From: Dietzia sp. ANT_WB102
GTDB lineage: Bacteria > Actinomycetota > Actinomycetes > Mycobacteriales > Mycobacteriaceae
DNA length: 64,000 nt
Assembly (NCBI RefSeq): GCF_008369165.1
Contig: NZ_VOBA01000002.1
Location: forward strand, 1 to 64,000
Direction of reading: 5' to 3'
The translations under genes and the position numbers were made by a program. Of this stretch, positions 21,146 to 32,321 are shown one piece after another (the stretch's first letter is position 1; every line of letters begins with the position of its first letter). The notes beneath the pieces are model-generated. The model did not search any database, was not told the DNA's origin, and saw only the letters and a program-made list of their open reading frames with translations.

Positions 21146-21982
21146 ATGCGTGTCGTCGACGTCTCCGATCCCACTGACCCCAGGCTGAACGACCTGCGCG
21201 ACCTCAACAACTCCGATCGCCGGCCGGACCTGCCCGGCGGTCGGGGACTGGTGATCGCCGAGGGCACATATGTCGTCGGTCGAATGCTCCTCTCCCGCTT
21301 TCGACCCCGTGTCATCCTCGGGACCGACGCGCGGCTCCAGCAACTGCGACGGGAATCCGCTGACGAGGGGTGGGATGCTGACGAACGTGCGGGCGACGCG
21401 GTGTACCTGCGCACGACCAAGGACGTGCTCAGCGAGGTGATCGGATTCCGGTCAAGCCGTGACATCCTGGCCGCCGCTGACCGGCCCGCACCACTGGCGG
21501 TCGAACACGTGGTGGACGGTGCACGGACGCTCGCCGTCCTCGAAGGCGTGAACGACCCGGAGAACCTCGGGGCAATTTTCCGCAACTGCGCCGCGCTCGG
21601 GGTTGACGGCGTGCTGTTCGGGGCCGCCGCCGGAGACCCGCTCTACCGGCGGGTCGTGCGGGTGTCGATGGGGCACGTGCTCCGCCTGCCGTTCGCGCAC
21701 CTACCGGGCACACCCACCACTTGGCAGCGTGCTTTGGAGGACCTTCGACGGCGCGGCTTCCGGACCGTCGCCCTGACGCCGTCCGCTGACACCCCGCTGT
21801 CCCGTGCTGTCGACGCCGACAGGGTCGCGTTCGTGTTGGGCGCGGAGGGGCCGGGACTCACCGAGCACGCCATGCGGGCCTGCGATGTGCGGGCCGCGAT
21901 CCCCATGGCCGACGGCACGGACTCGCTCAACGTGGCCACCGCCGCGGCGGTCGCGTTCTACGAGCGATCCCGACGGGACTGA
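21146..21982 (+). CDS. SpoU-type RNA 2'-O-methyltransferase (TrmH family)
   Basis: The 278-aa protein has a SpoU domain in its C-terminal 160 residues with the three knot motifs: NDPENLGAIFRNCAALG, then VLGAEGPGL, and IPMADGTDSLNVATAAAVA. The N-terminal 110 residues are the substrate-binding domain found in 23S rRNA methyltransferases. It methylates ribose in rRNA or tRNA using SAM; the target is not predictable. It matches the Rv0881 position. GAGAGGGG lies upstream of ATG 21146, and it is probably co-transcribed with the permease. Confidence 0.88.
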   Translation: MRVVDVSDPTDPRLNDLRDLNNSDRRPDLPGGRGLVIAEGTYVVGRMLLSRFRPRVILGTDARLQQLRRESADEGWDADERAGDAVYLRTTKDVLSEVIGFRSSRDILAAADRPAPLAVEHVVDGARTLAVLEGVNDPENLGAIFRNCAALGVDGVLFGAAAGDPLYRRVVRVSMGHVLRLPFAHLPGTPTTWQRALEDLRRRGFRTVALTPSADTPLSRAVDADRVAFVLGAEGPGLTEHAMRACDVRAAIPMADGTDSLNVATAAAVAFYERSRRD

Positions 21983-22002
21983 CTGTTCCCACGCCGGTTC
22001 GG

Positions 22003-22920
22003 CTAGCGGGATCCACCGCCGCGCCGACGGCGGGACAGTGAGTCCGCACCGCGGCGCACCGCGTCACCGACGAGACCGGCGATCCCGCGGAACCGGCCGC
22101 CACTCCCACCCGCGCGCCGCGCGCCGCGTCTGGAGGGGAGCCGCTCGTAGTCGTCATCCGCGTACGGGGAGGACGCGTTCGCGAAACGCCCGGAGGCGTC
22201 CGTGTCGGGTCCCGAGCCCGCGGCACGTCGAGCGGCCGCGTGGAGTTCGGCGCGACCCGGCATCCCCACAACATGCAGCGCCGGTCCGGCAAGCGGGGTG
22301 TGTTGGCGGATCTCGCGGCGGCCGTCCGTGGCGAACCCGTGGACCGGGACGTCGAGGCCACCCGGTTCGAGGTCGAATCCGAGCCAGTCACGGTGGGCGG
22401 CGTGGAGGAGCGACGACGGCGAGAACGGCAGTGCCAGGGGGTTGTCGGTCGCCTCGTCGAGCGGGAACTCGCCGGCCCAATAGGGCCGCTCGAACGGCAG
22501 GGGCATGCCCTCGTCCTCGACGATGCGGTCGTCGGCCCCGGCGAAGGCCCGTACGAGCCGGCCGGATTCCCAGCGAGCGAACCCGCTCACTGCGTCTTCG
22601 GGGTCCTGGGCGAACAGCAGGACGGTGGGTGCCTCGACCAGACGCAGCCACGTGTCCGACGTGGCCGACGGCGTGACGGGGCCTTCCACGGTGGTCTGGA
22701 CGACGGTGAGCCCCGGGAACGACCCCACGTAGATCTCGCCCGGCCCGACCGAGGCCGAACGGTTGAGTGGGAACGCGCCCAGCGACGCCACCGTGACGGT
22801 GGGGAACAACCGGGACAGAAGTCGGCGCGCGAAGCCGGGATCGGACGGATGACCGGCCCGGATCGGTGCGGCGGGATCAGTTGTCGCCAGATACCAGAAG
22901 GTTGCGACGTGGTGGCCCAT
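22003..22920 (-). CDS. Conserved hypothetical protein, probably DUF6928
   Basis: A 305-aa soluble protein with a globular N-terminal 210 residues (FWYLATTDPAAPIRAG, YVGSFPGLTVVQTT, YWAGEFPLDEATD) and a disordered Arg/Gly/Ser-rich tail of about 90 residues. The opening layout matches DUF6928 proteins of Mycobacteriales. It begins 8 bases after the sepH stop, so it is almost certainly co-transcribed with sepH. The basic tail suggests nucleic acid or membrane contact, but this is inference. Confidence 0.7.
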   Translation of the reverse strand: MGHHVATFWYLATTDPAAPIRAGHPSDPGFARRLLSRLFPTVTVASLGAFPLNRSASVGPGEIYVGSFPGLTVVQTTVEGPVTPSATSDTWLRLVEAPTVLLFAQDPEDAVSGFARWESGRLVRAFAGADDRIVEDEGMPLPFERPYWAGEFPLDEATDNPLALPFSPSSLLHAAHRDWLGFDLEPGGLDVPVHGFATDGRREIRQHTPLAGPALHVVGMPGRAELHAAARRAAGSGPDTDASGRFANASSPYADDDYERLPSRRGARRAGGSGGRFRGIAGLVGDAVRRGADSLSRRRRGGGSR

Positions 22921-22928
22921 GGCAGGTC

Positions 22929-23900
22929 TCAGTCGTCCTTACCGCGGACACCGAGGAGGACGTCCTCCCACGAGGGCATGGTGGGATGACGGCGCGAGGG
23001 GCGTCGCTCGGGTTCGGTGGGCGTGGGCTGGAGAAAGTCATCGTCGTCGTTCCCTGCACCTTCCCTGGTGGGGACCGTGCCCCCGGACGCTGACGCGGGG
23101 CCGGCCTCCACTGGTCCCGCCCCGGCGGGGGAAACCGGCGCGGAGGGGGAGCCCGGCACGGAGTGGGTGACCGGCATAGCGGGCGTGACCGGCCCGGCGG
23201 GGGTGGCCGACGATGCGGGGGTGTCCGGCGTCGCGGGCGGGGACGGAACCGCGCGGATCGTCGGCGGTCCGGGCGGGAGCGGGGGAGGCGTGGCCACCGA
23301 GCGCAGGGCGCTAGCGCGCGACGGGTCGAGGATGCGTTCGGCCTCCTCGTCGAGCGCGCGTGCGGAACCGCCGTGCGAGTCGGGCACGAAGGACCAGGTC
23401 GCGCTGGCGTCGTCTGACAATCCCGCCGGCCAGGAGGTGCGGACCACCCACCCACCCGACCTGTCACGCCATGCGTCCCAACTGATTAGGTCCGGATCCA
23501 CTCCGCGGTGGTCGAGGGCGGCACCCACGCGGTCGGCGAGCGTGTCCAGGGCCGGGCCGTCCGGCAGCACCGGGTGCGAGGACTTGGCCAGGTCCGCAGC
23601 GTTTGAGCGTTCCAACAACACGGGTACGGCGAAGCCCTGGATTCGTGACAGGGACACCCCGGCGTCGGCGGCCACCTCCTCGGGCGAGGCGCCGTGCCGG
23701 ATCCGGTCCTGGATCTCACGGGGGCGCAGGGTGCCGGTCACCGGAGCCCTGCCGGACGCTCCGCCGGGGACGAACTCACCACGGGCGGCCGCACGCAGGC
23801 GGTCGTCGAGTGGCAAGGAAAATTTCTCGCCGGAGTCCGGGACCTCGCACTCGACGACCGACGATTCGGTGTCCACACCGACGATCCTCAGCTTCCGCAT
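22929..23900 (-). CDS. sepH: Septation protein SepH
   Basis: The 323-aa protein starts MRKLRIVGVDTESSVVECEV and carries the DUF3071/SepH N-terminal domain. Within it, ILRPREIQDRIRHGASPEEVAADAGVS-like residues form a helix-turn-helix. SepH binds and promotes assembly of FtsZ at the division site in Streptomyces and mycobacteria. Residues 190-290 are Pro/Ala/Gly/Thr-rich and disordered, and the C-terminus ends with a short charged motif (RRHPTMPSWEDVLLG). ATG 23900 has a perfect AGGAGG 4 bases ahead. It matches the Rv0883c position next to serC. Downstream gene: DUF6928-like. Confidence 0.92.
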   Translation of the reverse strand: MRKLRIVGVDTESSVVECEVPDSGEKFSLPLDDRLRAAARGEFVPGGASGRAPVTGTLRPREIQDRIRHGASPEEVAADAGVSLSRIQGFAVPVLLERSNAADLAKSSHPVLPDGPALDTLADRVGAALDHRGVDPDLISWDAWRDRSGGWVVRTSWPAGLSDDASATWSFVPDSHGGSARALDEEAERILDPSRASALRSVATPPPLPPGPPTIRAVPSPPATPDTPASSATPAGPVTPAMPVTHSVPGSPSAPVSPAGAGPVEAGPASASGGTVPTREGAGNDDDDFLQPTPTEPERRPSRRHPTMPSWEDVLLGVRGKDD

Positions 23901-23987
23901 GCCGCCTCCTCGACTCCTCGCGGCCCCGTCGGCGACCCGAGCGGTCCGCTGCCCGGGGCCTGGGCGCGTCACCACATGGTAGGGCAG

Positions 23988-24027
23988 CGCAGCCCACCCG
24001 GCGCGCGGACGGGCCGGGTGGGCTGCG
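23988..24027 (-). terminator. Hairpin after serC
   Basis: A 14-bp perfect stem (cgcagcccacccgg with ccgggtgggctgcg) with a 12-base loop, starting 33 bases past the serC stop. No U-tract. It separates serC from the co-directional sepH promoter. Confidence 0.75.
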
Positions 24028-24060
24028 GAAAAACTGCCGAGAGTGCTGCGGCGGGCGCGA

Positions 24061-25936
<1,876 letters not shown>

Positions 25937-26070
25937 CCCGTCGCGTGGGCCGGCGGGGGGAGGGCGGCAGAACGCTCTGCAAACCGCGGTCAGCCGCCAC
26001 GGTAGGGTGTGGCACAGCACATTCGTGGCGGGACTTGGCCGCCGGGACCAGTCGTCGGAGAGGGAATCGC

Positions 26071-27360
26071 GTGACCGCAGGCTCGAACGGTTCGGACCGC
26101 AATGCAACACTGTCCTACCCCGGCGGTGAGCTCGAACTCGATGTGGTGGAAGCGACCTGCGGGAGCGACGCGGTGCAGCTGGGTTCGCTCCTGGCCGACA
26201 CAGGGATGACCACCCTGGACGTCGGATTCGTCAACACCTCCGCGTGCACCTCCTCGATCACGTACATCGACGGCGCCGAGGGCATCCTCCGCCACCGCGG
26301 GTACCCCATCGACCAGCTCGCGGGCAACGCGTCGTTCCTCGAGGTCTCCTACCTCCTCATCTACGGTGAGGACCCCACTGAGGCCCAGCTCGCCGAGTTC
26401 ACCGAAAAGGTCCTCGGTGAGACGTCGCTGCCCGGTCAGATGATGCCGCTGCTGCAGGCCTTCCCCCGCGACACCCACCCGATGCCCGTCCTATCCGCCG
26501 GCGTGAGCCTCTTCGGTACGCACGGCGACGACCTTGACATCGACGACCCCAAGGCCGTCGACCTGGCGACTGCGCGGCTGTTGGGCCGCGGCCCGACGCT
26601 GGCGGCCGCCATCGAGCGCATCCGCAACGGTCACGAGGCCATCGACCCGGACCCGTCGCTCGGGTACGTCCGCAACTTCCTGCGCATGACCTTCGGCCCG
26701 GACTACGAGATCACGGACGAGGTCGCGGACGCGCTCGACATGCTCCTGGTCCTGCACTCCGACCACGAGCAGAACTGCTCCACCTCGACCGTCCGCATGG
26801 TCGGGTCCTCCGAGGCTCCGCTCTACTCCTCGATCACCGGTGGCATCAACGCCCTCTACGGCCCGCTGCACGGTGGCGCCAACCAGGCCGTGCTCGAGAT
26901 GCTCGAGCGGATCAACTCGGAGGGCGGGGACGCCACCGACTACATGGACCGGGTCAAGAACAAGGTCGACGGCGTCAAGCTCATGGGCTTCGGACACCGC
27001 GTCTACAAGAGCTATGACCCGCGCGCCCAGATTGCTAAGAAGCACGCACACTCGCTGCTCTCGCAGAGCAACGATCCCCTCCTGGAGATCGCGCTCAAGC
27101 TCGAGGAGACGGCGCTGGCCGACGACTACTTCGTGGAGCGCAAGCTCTACCCGAATGTCGACTTCTACACCGGTCTCATCTACCGTGCAATGGGCTTCCC
27201 GACGGACATGTTCACCGTGCTGTTCGCGCTCGGACGTATGCCGGGGTGGATCGCGCACTGGCGCGAGATGCGGGAGGATCCGTCCACCAAGATCAACCGC
27301 CCGCGCCAGGTCTACACCGGCCCGGCCGAGCGAAGCTTCACCCCGATCAGCCAGCGCTGA
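26071..27360 (+). CDS. gltA: Citrate synthase
   Basis: Condenses oxaloacetate and acetyl-CoA at the entry of the TCA cycle. The 429 aa include YRGYPIDQLA-type and LHSDHEQNCSTSTVR with one catalytic His, GPLHGGANQAVLEML with the second, and MGFGHRVYKSYDPRA. The C-terminal FYTGLIYRAMGFPTDMFTVLFALGR is typical of the hexameric GltA type. GTG 26071 has GGAGAGGG 9 bases upstream. TAGGGT near 26003 is a possible -10. An FKBP gene follows after 31 bases. Confidence 0.96.
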   Translation: MTAGSNGSDRNATLSYPGGELELDVVEATCGSDAVQLGSLLADTGMTTLDVGFVNTSACTSSITYIDGAEGILRHRGYPIDQLAGNASFLEVSYLLIYGEDPTEAQLAEFTEKVLGETSLPGQMMPLLQAFPRDTHPMPVLSAGVSLFGTHGDDLDIDDPKAVDLATARLLGRGPTLAAAIERIRNGHEAIDPDPSLGYVRNFLRMTFGPDYEITDEVADALDMLLVLHSDHEQNCSTSTVRMVGSSEAPLYSSITGGINALYGPLHGGANQAVLEMLERINSEGGDATDYMDRVKNKVDGVKLMGFGHRVYKSYDPRAQIAKKHAHSLLSQSNDPLLEIALKLEETALADDYFVERKLYPNVDFYTGLIYRAMGFPTDMFTVLFALGRMPGWIAHWREMREDPSTKINRPRQVYTGPAERSFTPISQR

Positions 27361-27391
27361 ACCCGGGAACCTGACTCCAGGAGGAGACACC

Positions 27392-27748
27392 ATGGACAAG
27401 CCCGAGATCGACCTGCCGAAGGGCCCCGCGCCCACTGACCTCGTTGCCGAGGACCTCACGGTGGGAGAGGGCGCCGAGGCGGTCGCCGGCGGCAACGTCA
27501 CCGTCCACTACGTGGGCGTCGACTACGAGACCGGAGAGCAGTTCGACTCCTCCTGGGACCGCGGCGAGTCCATCACCTTCCCGCTCAACGGACTCATCCA
27601 GGGCTGGCAGGAAGGCATCCCGGGTATGAAGGTCGGCGGTCGCCGCCAGCTCGTGATCCCGCCGGACAAGGCTTACGGTACCTCCGCGGCACTGCACCCC
27701 CTCGGTGGCAAGACCCTGGTCTTCGTCATCGATCTGCTCGAGGCCTGA
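27392..27748 (+). CDS. FKBP-type peptidyl-prolyl cis-trans isomerase
   Basis: A single-domain FKBP of 118 aa without signal peptide, acting in cytoplasmic protein folding. Family residues are visible: VTVHYVGVDYETGEQFDSSWDRG, LIQGWQEGIPGMKVGGRRQL and YGTSAALHPLGGKTLVFVIDLL. ATG 27392 follows GGAGGAG. The gltA-FKBP pair recurs in actinobacteria and ends at the hairpin at 27772. Confidence 0.93.
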   Translation: MDKPEIDLPKGPAPTDLVAEDLTVGEGAEAVAGGNVTVHYVGVDYETGEQFDSSWDRGESITFPLNGLIQGWQEGIPGMKVGGRRQLVIPPDKAYGTSAALHPLGGKTLVFVIDLLEA

Positions 27749-27771
27749 GCAGCCGGCTGCACTGCAGCCAG

Positions 27772-27811
27772 CGGCGCCCCGCCCACCCGTCTCCGGGAGG
27801 GCGGGGCGCCG
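27772..27811. terminator. Terminator after the gltA-FKBP operon
   Basis: A 13-bp perfect stem (cggcgccccgccc with gggcggggcgccg) with a 14-base loop, 23 bases beyond the FKBP stop and between convergent genes. Confidence 0.85.
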
Positions 27812-27932
27812 TCGTCTGTGGCGTCCTCCCTCTGGGGTGCGCTACAGAAATGCCCGAAATAGGGGTGGTTGCGCAAGGAGGTTGGACCACACAGGCAGCG
27901 TAATTCTGGTGGCGATCCCCTCCTCGGACGTC

Positions 27933-29849
27933 CTACTTCTGCGGTCGGAGGAAGGGCGCCAACGCGTCGAGCACCGCTGGGTCCTCGATCGTCGAGGGCA
28001 CCACCACGTCCTGCTGTCCGTCGGCGATCTGGCGCATGGTCTTGCGCAGGATCTTGCCCGAGCGGGTTTTGGGCAGACCCTGGACCACCGTGCAGTCCCG
28101 GAATGTGGCCACCGCCCCGATCTCCTCCCGCACCATCGCCACCAGCTCGGCGCGCAGCTCCTCGGGATCCCGGACCTGGCCGGACTTGAGGACCACGTAC
28201 CCGACGGGTCGCTGCCCCTTCAGTTCGTCCTTGACCCCGATCACGGCGGCCTCCGCCACGGCCGGATGGGTCGCGATGACTGCCTCCATCGATCCGGTCG
28301 ACAACCGGTGGCCGGCCACATTGATCACGTCGTCGGTCCTGCCCATCACGTAGACGTAGCCGTCCTCGTCGACGTACCCGCCGTCACCGGTCGAGTAGTA
28401 GCCGTCGAAGACCGTCATGTACGAGGAGACGAATCGCTCGTCGTCCTCCCACAGTCCGGCCAGCGTCCCCGGCGCCATGGGCAACTTGATGGCGAGATTC
28501 CCTTCTTCGCCGGCGGGCACAGGGTTGCCCTCGCCATCGAGCACGTGCAGGTCATACCCAGGCACCGGAACGGTGGGCGAGCCGGGCTTGATCGGCATCG
28601 GCTCCAGGCCTCGCAGGTTGGACGCGATCGGCCACCCGGTCTCGGTCTGCCACCAGTTGTCCACCACCGGCTTGCCGAGCTTATCGGTGGCCCACTGGTA
28701 GGTGTCCGGATCCAGTCGCTCTCCCGCGCAGAATAGTGTCCGCATGGACGACAGGTCGTACTTGCCGATCTCGACGCCCTCCGGATCTTCCTTGCGCACC
28801 GCCCGGACAGCGGTCGGGGCGGTGAACAGCGCGGTCGCACGGTGTTCAGACGCAACCCGCCAGAACGCCCCGGCATCAGGTGTGCCCACGGGTTTGCCCT
28901 CGTAGAGGATGGACGTCGCCCCGATCAACAGTGGCGCGTAGACGATGTACGAGTGGCCGACCACCCAGCCCACGTCAGAAGCGGTCCACCACACCTCACC
29001 CGGTCGGACGCCATAGATGTTCCACATCGACCACGCGAGCGCCACCGCGTGCCCGCCGTTGTCCCGGACGACGCCCTTGGGCAACCCCGTCGTGCCGGAG
29101 GTGTAGAGGATGTAGAGGGGGTCGGTGGCCTTCACCGGCACCGGCGCCGCCCGCTCGGACGCGGCGACGGCATCATCCCAGTAGTTCCAGGTGGTGCGCG
29201 GTGACTCCGGGAAGACCTCGTCGGGGAATTGATCGTGACGCGGTGCCACGATCACCGACCCGGGGGTGTGGCTGGCGAGTTCGAGGGCCTTGGCCACCAT
29301 GGGGAAGTACGGAACCTTGCGGGTCGGCTCGATGCCGCCGTGCGAGGTGACGATGACCTTGGGGCGCGCATCATCGATACGGATGGCCAACTCCGGGGCG
29401 GCGAAGCCGCCGAAGACGACCGAGTGCACCGCCCCCAGTCGGGCGCAGGCGAGCATTGCTACAGCGGCGCGCGGAACCATCGGCATATAGATGACGACCC
29501 TGTCGCCCTTGCCCACGCCCTCGGCCGCCAGCGCGCCCGCGAACTCCTCGACCTGCACCAGGAGTTGGGCGTAGGTGATGGTCTCCTTGGTCCCGGTCAC
29601 CGCGGAGTCGTAGATGAACGCGGCCTGATCCCCCCTTCCCGCCTCGACGTGCCGGTCCACGCAGTTGTAGGAGGTGTTCAACTCCCCGTCCGGGAACCAG
29701 CGGTAGAACGGAGGACGAGAACCGTCGATCGCCCTGGTGGGGGGCGTGGTCCAGTCGATGTCCTCAGCGACACTGAGCCAGAACGCGTCGGGATCGCTGA
29801 TCGAACGCCGGTGTGCGGCGGTGTAGGCCGAGGTGGTGGAGTCGGACAT
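27933..29849 (-). CDS. prpE: Propionyl-CoA synthetase (acetyl-CoA synthetase family)
   Basis: This AMP-forming acyl-CoA ligase of 638 aa probably activates propionate. The core motifs are YTSGTTGLPKGVVRDNGG, VDNWWQTETGWPIA, YYSTGDGGYVDEDGYVYVMGRTDD, and PKTRSGKILRKTMR with the lysine that drives the adenylation step and can be acetylated. The loop VINVAGHRLSTGSMEA with STG rather than the GTA of acetate enzymes, and WPIA after the QTETG motif, favour PrpE/ACSS3 over Acs. GAGGGGAA precedes ATG 29849. It follows accD3 on the same strand after 60 bases. Confidence 0.88.
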   Translation of the reverse strand: MSDSTTSAYTAAHRRSISDPDAFWLSVAEDIDWTTPPTRAIDGSRPPFYRWFPDGELNTSYNCVDRHVEAGRGDQAAFIYDSAVTGTKETITYAQLLVQVEEFAGALAAEGVGKGDRVVIYMPMVPRAAVAMLACARLGAVHSVVFGGFAAPELAIRIDDARPKVIVTSHGGIEPTRKVPYFPMVAKALELASHTPGSVIVAPRHDQFPDEVFPESPRTTWNYWDDAVAASERAAPVPVKATDPLYILYTSGTTGLPKGVVRDNGGHAVALAWSMWNIYGVRPGEVWWTASDVGWVVGHSYIVYAPLLIGATSILYEGKPVGTPDAGAFWRVASEHRATALFTAPTAVRAVRKEDPEGVEIGKYDLSSMRTLFCAGERLDPDTYQWATDKLGKPVVDNWWQTETGWPIASNLRGLEPMPIKPGSPTVPVPGYDLHVLDGEGNPVPAGEEGNLAIKLPMAPGTLAGLWEDDERFVSSYMTVFDGYYSTGDGGYVDEDGYVYVMGRTDDVINVAGHRLSTGSMEAVIATHPAVAEAAVIGVKDELKGQRPVGYVVLKSGQVRDPEELRAELVAMVREEIGAVATFRDCTVVQGLPKTRSGKILRKTMRQIADGQQDVVVPSTIEDPAVLDALAPFLRPQK

Positions 29850-29909
29850 CGAGAGTTCCCCTCACTGACGGGAGTGCCCGCCGACTGGGCCGGAGGGCTG
29901 TGACAGGAC

Positions 29910-31436
29910 TCACTCTAACGGCAGGCCCAGTTCTCGATACCTCATCATCCGCTCGGCGTACCTCCGCTCAGGGGGGCGCCTGCGCACGTCGACGAGGGCT
30001 GCAGCGACGGCGTCCGCCATTCGGTCACAGAACGCGTCCGGTTCGTCAGCGGCGTCGGGCTTCTCCGGAACAACCACGTCCACGATTCCGGCCGACAACA
30101 GGTCGGCGGAAGTGATCCCCTGTGAGCGTGCGACCTCCGGGGCCCGAGTGGTCTCGTGGTGGAGGATGGCACTGGCGCCCTCCGGTGGGAGTGGGGCGAG
30201 CCAGCCGTGCCTCGCGCACAAGACCCGGTCGGCCGGGAGTAGTGCGAGCGCAGCCCCGCCGGTGCCCTGGCCGAGGATCACCGAGACGGTCGGGGTGGGC
30301 AAGGTGACAAGGTCTGCCAGACTTCGGGCGATCTCACCCGCCAAGCCGCCCTCTTCCGCCTCCCGGGACAGCGCCGCCCCCCGAGTGTCGATGAGCAATA
30401 CCAGGGGGACACCCATCTCGGCCGCGATCCGCATCCCGCGGCGGGCCGACCGCAACGCAGACGGCCCGAGTGGGTGCCTCTCGTTCTCCGCGTCGCGGTC
30501 CTGGGCCAGGACGACCGCGGACTGCCCACGGAAGCGAGCCAGCGAGAGTAGAAGGGACCCGCTGTCTTCACCCTGCCCAGTCCCGGACAGGGCAACCCTG
30601 TTCGGAGCCACCCGGTCGAGGAAGTCGAACGCGCCCGGCCGGTCGTGCCGGCGCGACCGGGTGATCGAGTCCCAGGCGTCCGGCGGAGCGCCGTCGTCGG
30701 ACTCGGGCTCAGGCACAGGCCCGTGCGGCGGGACCGGTTCATCCGCCGAGGGTGGGTCCTGACACAGCACCTGTAGGGCCCGCGCTGTGAGGTCGCGCAA
30801 CCCCTCGGGGGGGAGTACGCCGTCGATCATCCCGCGCCGCGCAAGGTTCTCGGAGACCTGGACGCCGTCGGGGAAGGGGGTGTCGTAGAGGGCCTCGTAC
30901 ACACGGGGCCCGAGGAATCCGATGAGTGCACCGGGCTCCGCGACGGACACGTGGCCCAGCGAGCCCCATGACGCGAACACCCCGCCGGTGGTCGGGTGCC
31001 GGAGATAAACGAGGTACGGGAGACCTGCCGTCTTGTGGCCGGCCACCGCGGCCGAGATCTTGACCATCTGGAGGAAGGCGATCGTGCCCTCCTGCATCCG
31101 GGTCCCACCGGAGGTGGGGGAGGCCAGGATGGGCAGCCCCTCGGCGGTCGCCCGCTCTACCGCGGAAACGATCCGTTCGGCGGCAGAGATCCCGATGGAT
31201 CCGGCCAGAAAATCGAACTCGCAGGCGATGAGCACCACCCGTCTGCCCAGCAGCGTCCCCTCACCAGTGATGACGGATTCGTCCACCCCCGACTTCTCGC
31301 CTGCCCGCTGCAGGGCGGCCTGGTACCCGGGTACCGACTCCACCTGGGGCGGGCGCACCGGAGTACCGTCCCAGGATCGGAACGAACCGTCGTCCAGGAC
31401 CATGTCGAGGATCTGTAGAGCTCCCGTTCTCGCCAT
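29910..31436 (-). CDS. accD3: Acetyl/acyl-CoA carboxylase carboxyltransferase subunit (AccD3-like)
   Basis: The 508-aa protein has both carboxyltransferase halves. The N-terminal beta-like half has GRRVVLIACEFDFLAGSIG, SGGTRMQEG and GVFASWGSLGHVSVAEPGALIGFLGPRV. The C-terminal alpha-like half has GRAL-like features and SVILGQGTGGAALALLPADRV. The architecture and the neighbouring echA6 match AccD3 (Rv0904c). Its exact acyl-CoA substrate is not settled in the family. TACGAT (31443-31448) is 6 bases before ATG 31436 with no ribosome binding site, suggesting a leaderless transcript. It is divergent from echA6. Confidence 0.87.
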   Translation of the reverse strand: MARTGALQILDMVLDDGSFRSWDGTPVRPPQVESVPGYQAALQRAGEKSGVDESVITGEGTLLGRRVVLIACEFDFLAGSIGISAAERIVSAVERATAEGLPILASPTSGGTRMQEGTIAFLQMVKISAAVAGHKTAGLPYLVYLRHPTTGGVFASWGSLGHVSVAEPGALIGFLGPRVYEALYDTPFPDGVQVSENLARRGMIDGVLPPEGLRDLTARALQVLCQDPPSADEPVPPHGPVPEPESDDGAPPDAWDSITRSRRHDRPGAFDFLDRVAPNRVALSGTGQGEDSGSLLLSLARFRGQSAVVLAQDRDAENERHPLGPSALRSARRGMRIAAEMGVPLVLLIDTRGAALSREAEEGGLAGEIARSLADLVTLPTPTVSVILGQGTGGAALALLPADRVLCARHGWLAPLPPEGASAILHHETTRAPEVARSQGITSADLLSAGIVDVVVPEKPDAADEPDAFCDRMADAVAAALVDVRRRPPERRYAERMMRYRELGLPLE

Positions 31437-31531
31437 GACCGCATCGTACGGTGGAGGCGACTACCAGCCGGTATCCTCAGCCCAGGGATACGCCGCCGCA
31501 CCCCCGATCCCCAAGAGGAGGCCTCGTCGCC

Positions 31532-32278
31532 ATGATCGTCACCCGCAGGGACGGCGCAGTCGCTGTCATCACCATCGACCGCCACGAGACCCGCAACGCT
31601 CTCGACGCCGAGGTGTGTACCGGCCTACGCGAGGCCGTCGAGGCTGCAGGCGCAGAGGCGGACGCTGAGAACCCCGTCCGCGTGATCGTCATCACGGGAG
31701 CGGGGACGGCGTTCTGTTCCGGCGCCGATCTGTCCGGCGGGGTGTACAACTCGGAGTTATATGACGTCCACGCTGGCATGCTCCGGGCCGTCGAAACCGT
31801 CCCGGTGCCGGTGATCGCGGCAGTCAACGGACCTGCGGTGGGCGCCGGGGTGCAGCTCGCGCTGGCCGCGGATCTCCGGGTGGTGGCACCGGGCGCGGTC
31901 TTCGCAGTCCCGGTTGTCAAGGTGGGACTGGCGCTCGACAACTGGACGATCAAGCGGCTCGCGAACGTCGTCGGCGGTGGCCACGCGCGCTCGGTGCTCA
32001 TGACCGCCCGCCCCGTGGGTGCGGAGGAGGCGGCCCGGATGGGGCTGGCCAACGAGATCGGGGACTTGGACGCGGCCATGGACCTCGCCGCGGAACTCGC
32101 CCACTCCGCACCGCTGAGCCTGAGGCACATCAAGACCGTCATCAACGACGACGACGCGAGGCTGCTCCCGCGAGAGGAGCACACTCGACTCCAGCAGCGA
32201 GCGTGGAGTAGCGAGGACATGGCGGAGGCACGGGCCGCGCGCGCCGAGAAGCGGCCCCCCGTCTTCCGCGGTCGCTGA
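31532..32278 (+). CDS. echA6: EchA6-type crotonase-fold acyl-CoA binding protein
   Basis: A crotonase-fold protein of 248 aa. The oxyanion segments are present (FCSGADLSGG and NGPAVGAGVQLALAAD), but both hydratase glutamates are missing. Gln108 replaces the first and the PVVKVGLALDNW stretch has Val at the second (about 128). This is the EchA6 signature: the M. tuberculosis protein binds fatty acyl-CoA without hydratase activity and feeds fatty acids toward FAS-II and mycolic acid synthesis. ATG 31532 has AGAGGAGG upstream. Divergence from accD3 repeats the Rv0904c-Rv0905 arrangement. Confidence 0.88.
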   Translation: MIVTRRDGAVAVITIDRHETRNALDAEVCTGLREAVEAAGAEADAENPVRVIVITGAGTAFCSGADLSGGVYNSELYDVHAGMLRAVETVPVPVIAAVNGPAVGAGVQLALAADLRVVAPGAVFAVPVVKVGLALDNWTIKRLANVVGGGHARSVLMTARPVGAEEAARMGLANEIGDLDAAMDLAAELAHSAPLSLRHIKTVINDDDARLLPREEHTRLQQRAWSSEDMAEARAARAEKRPPVFRGR

Positions 32279-32321
32279 ACCGCCACAACGCTGTCGAGAT
32301 CCTGCCGCGGCGGGCCATCAG

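Noticed and set aside
19786..21585. 599-aa antisense frame across the purine permease and the methyltransferase
   Set aside because: Low-complexity Ser/Thr/Pro/Arg composition and overlap with two confident genes on the other strand.
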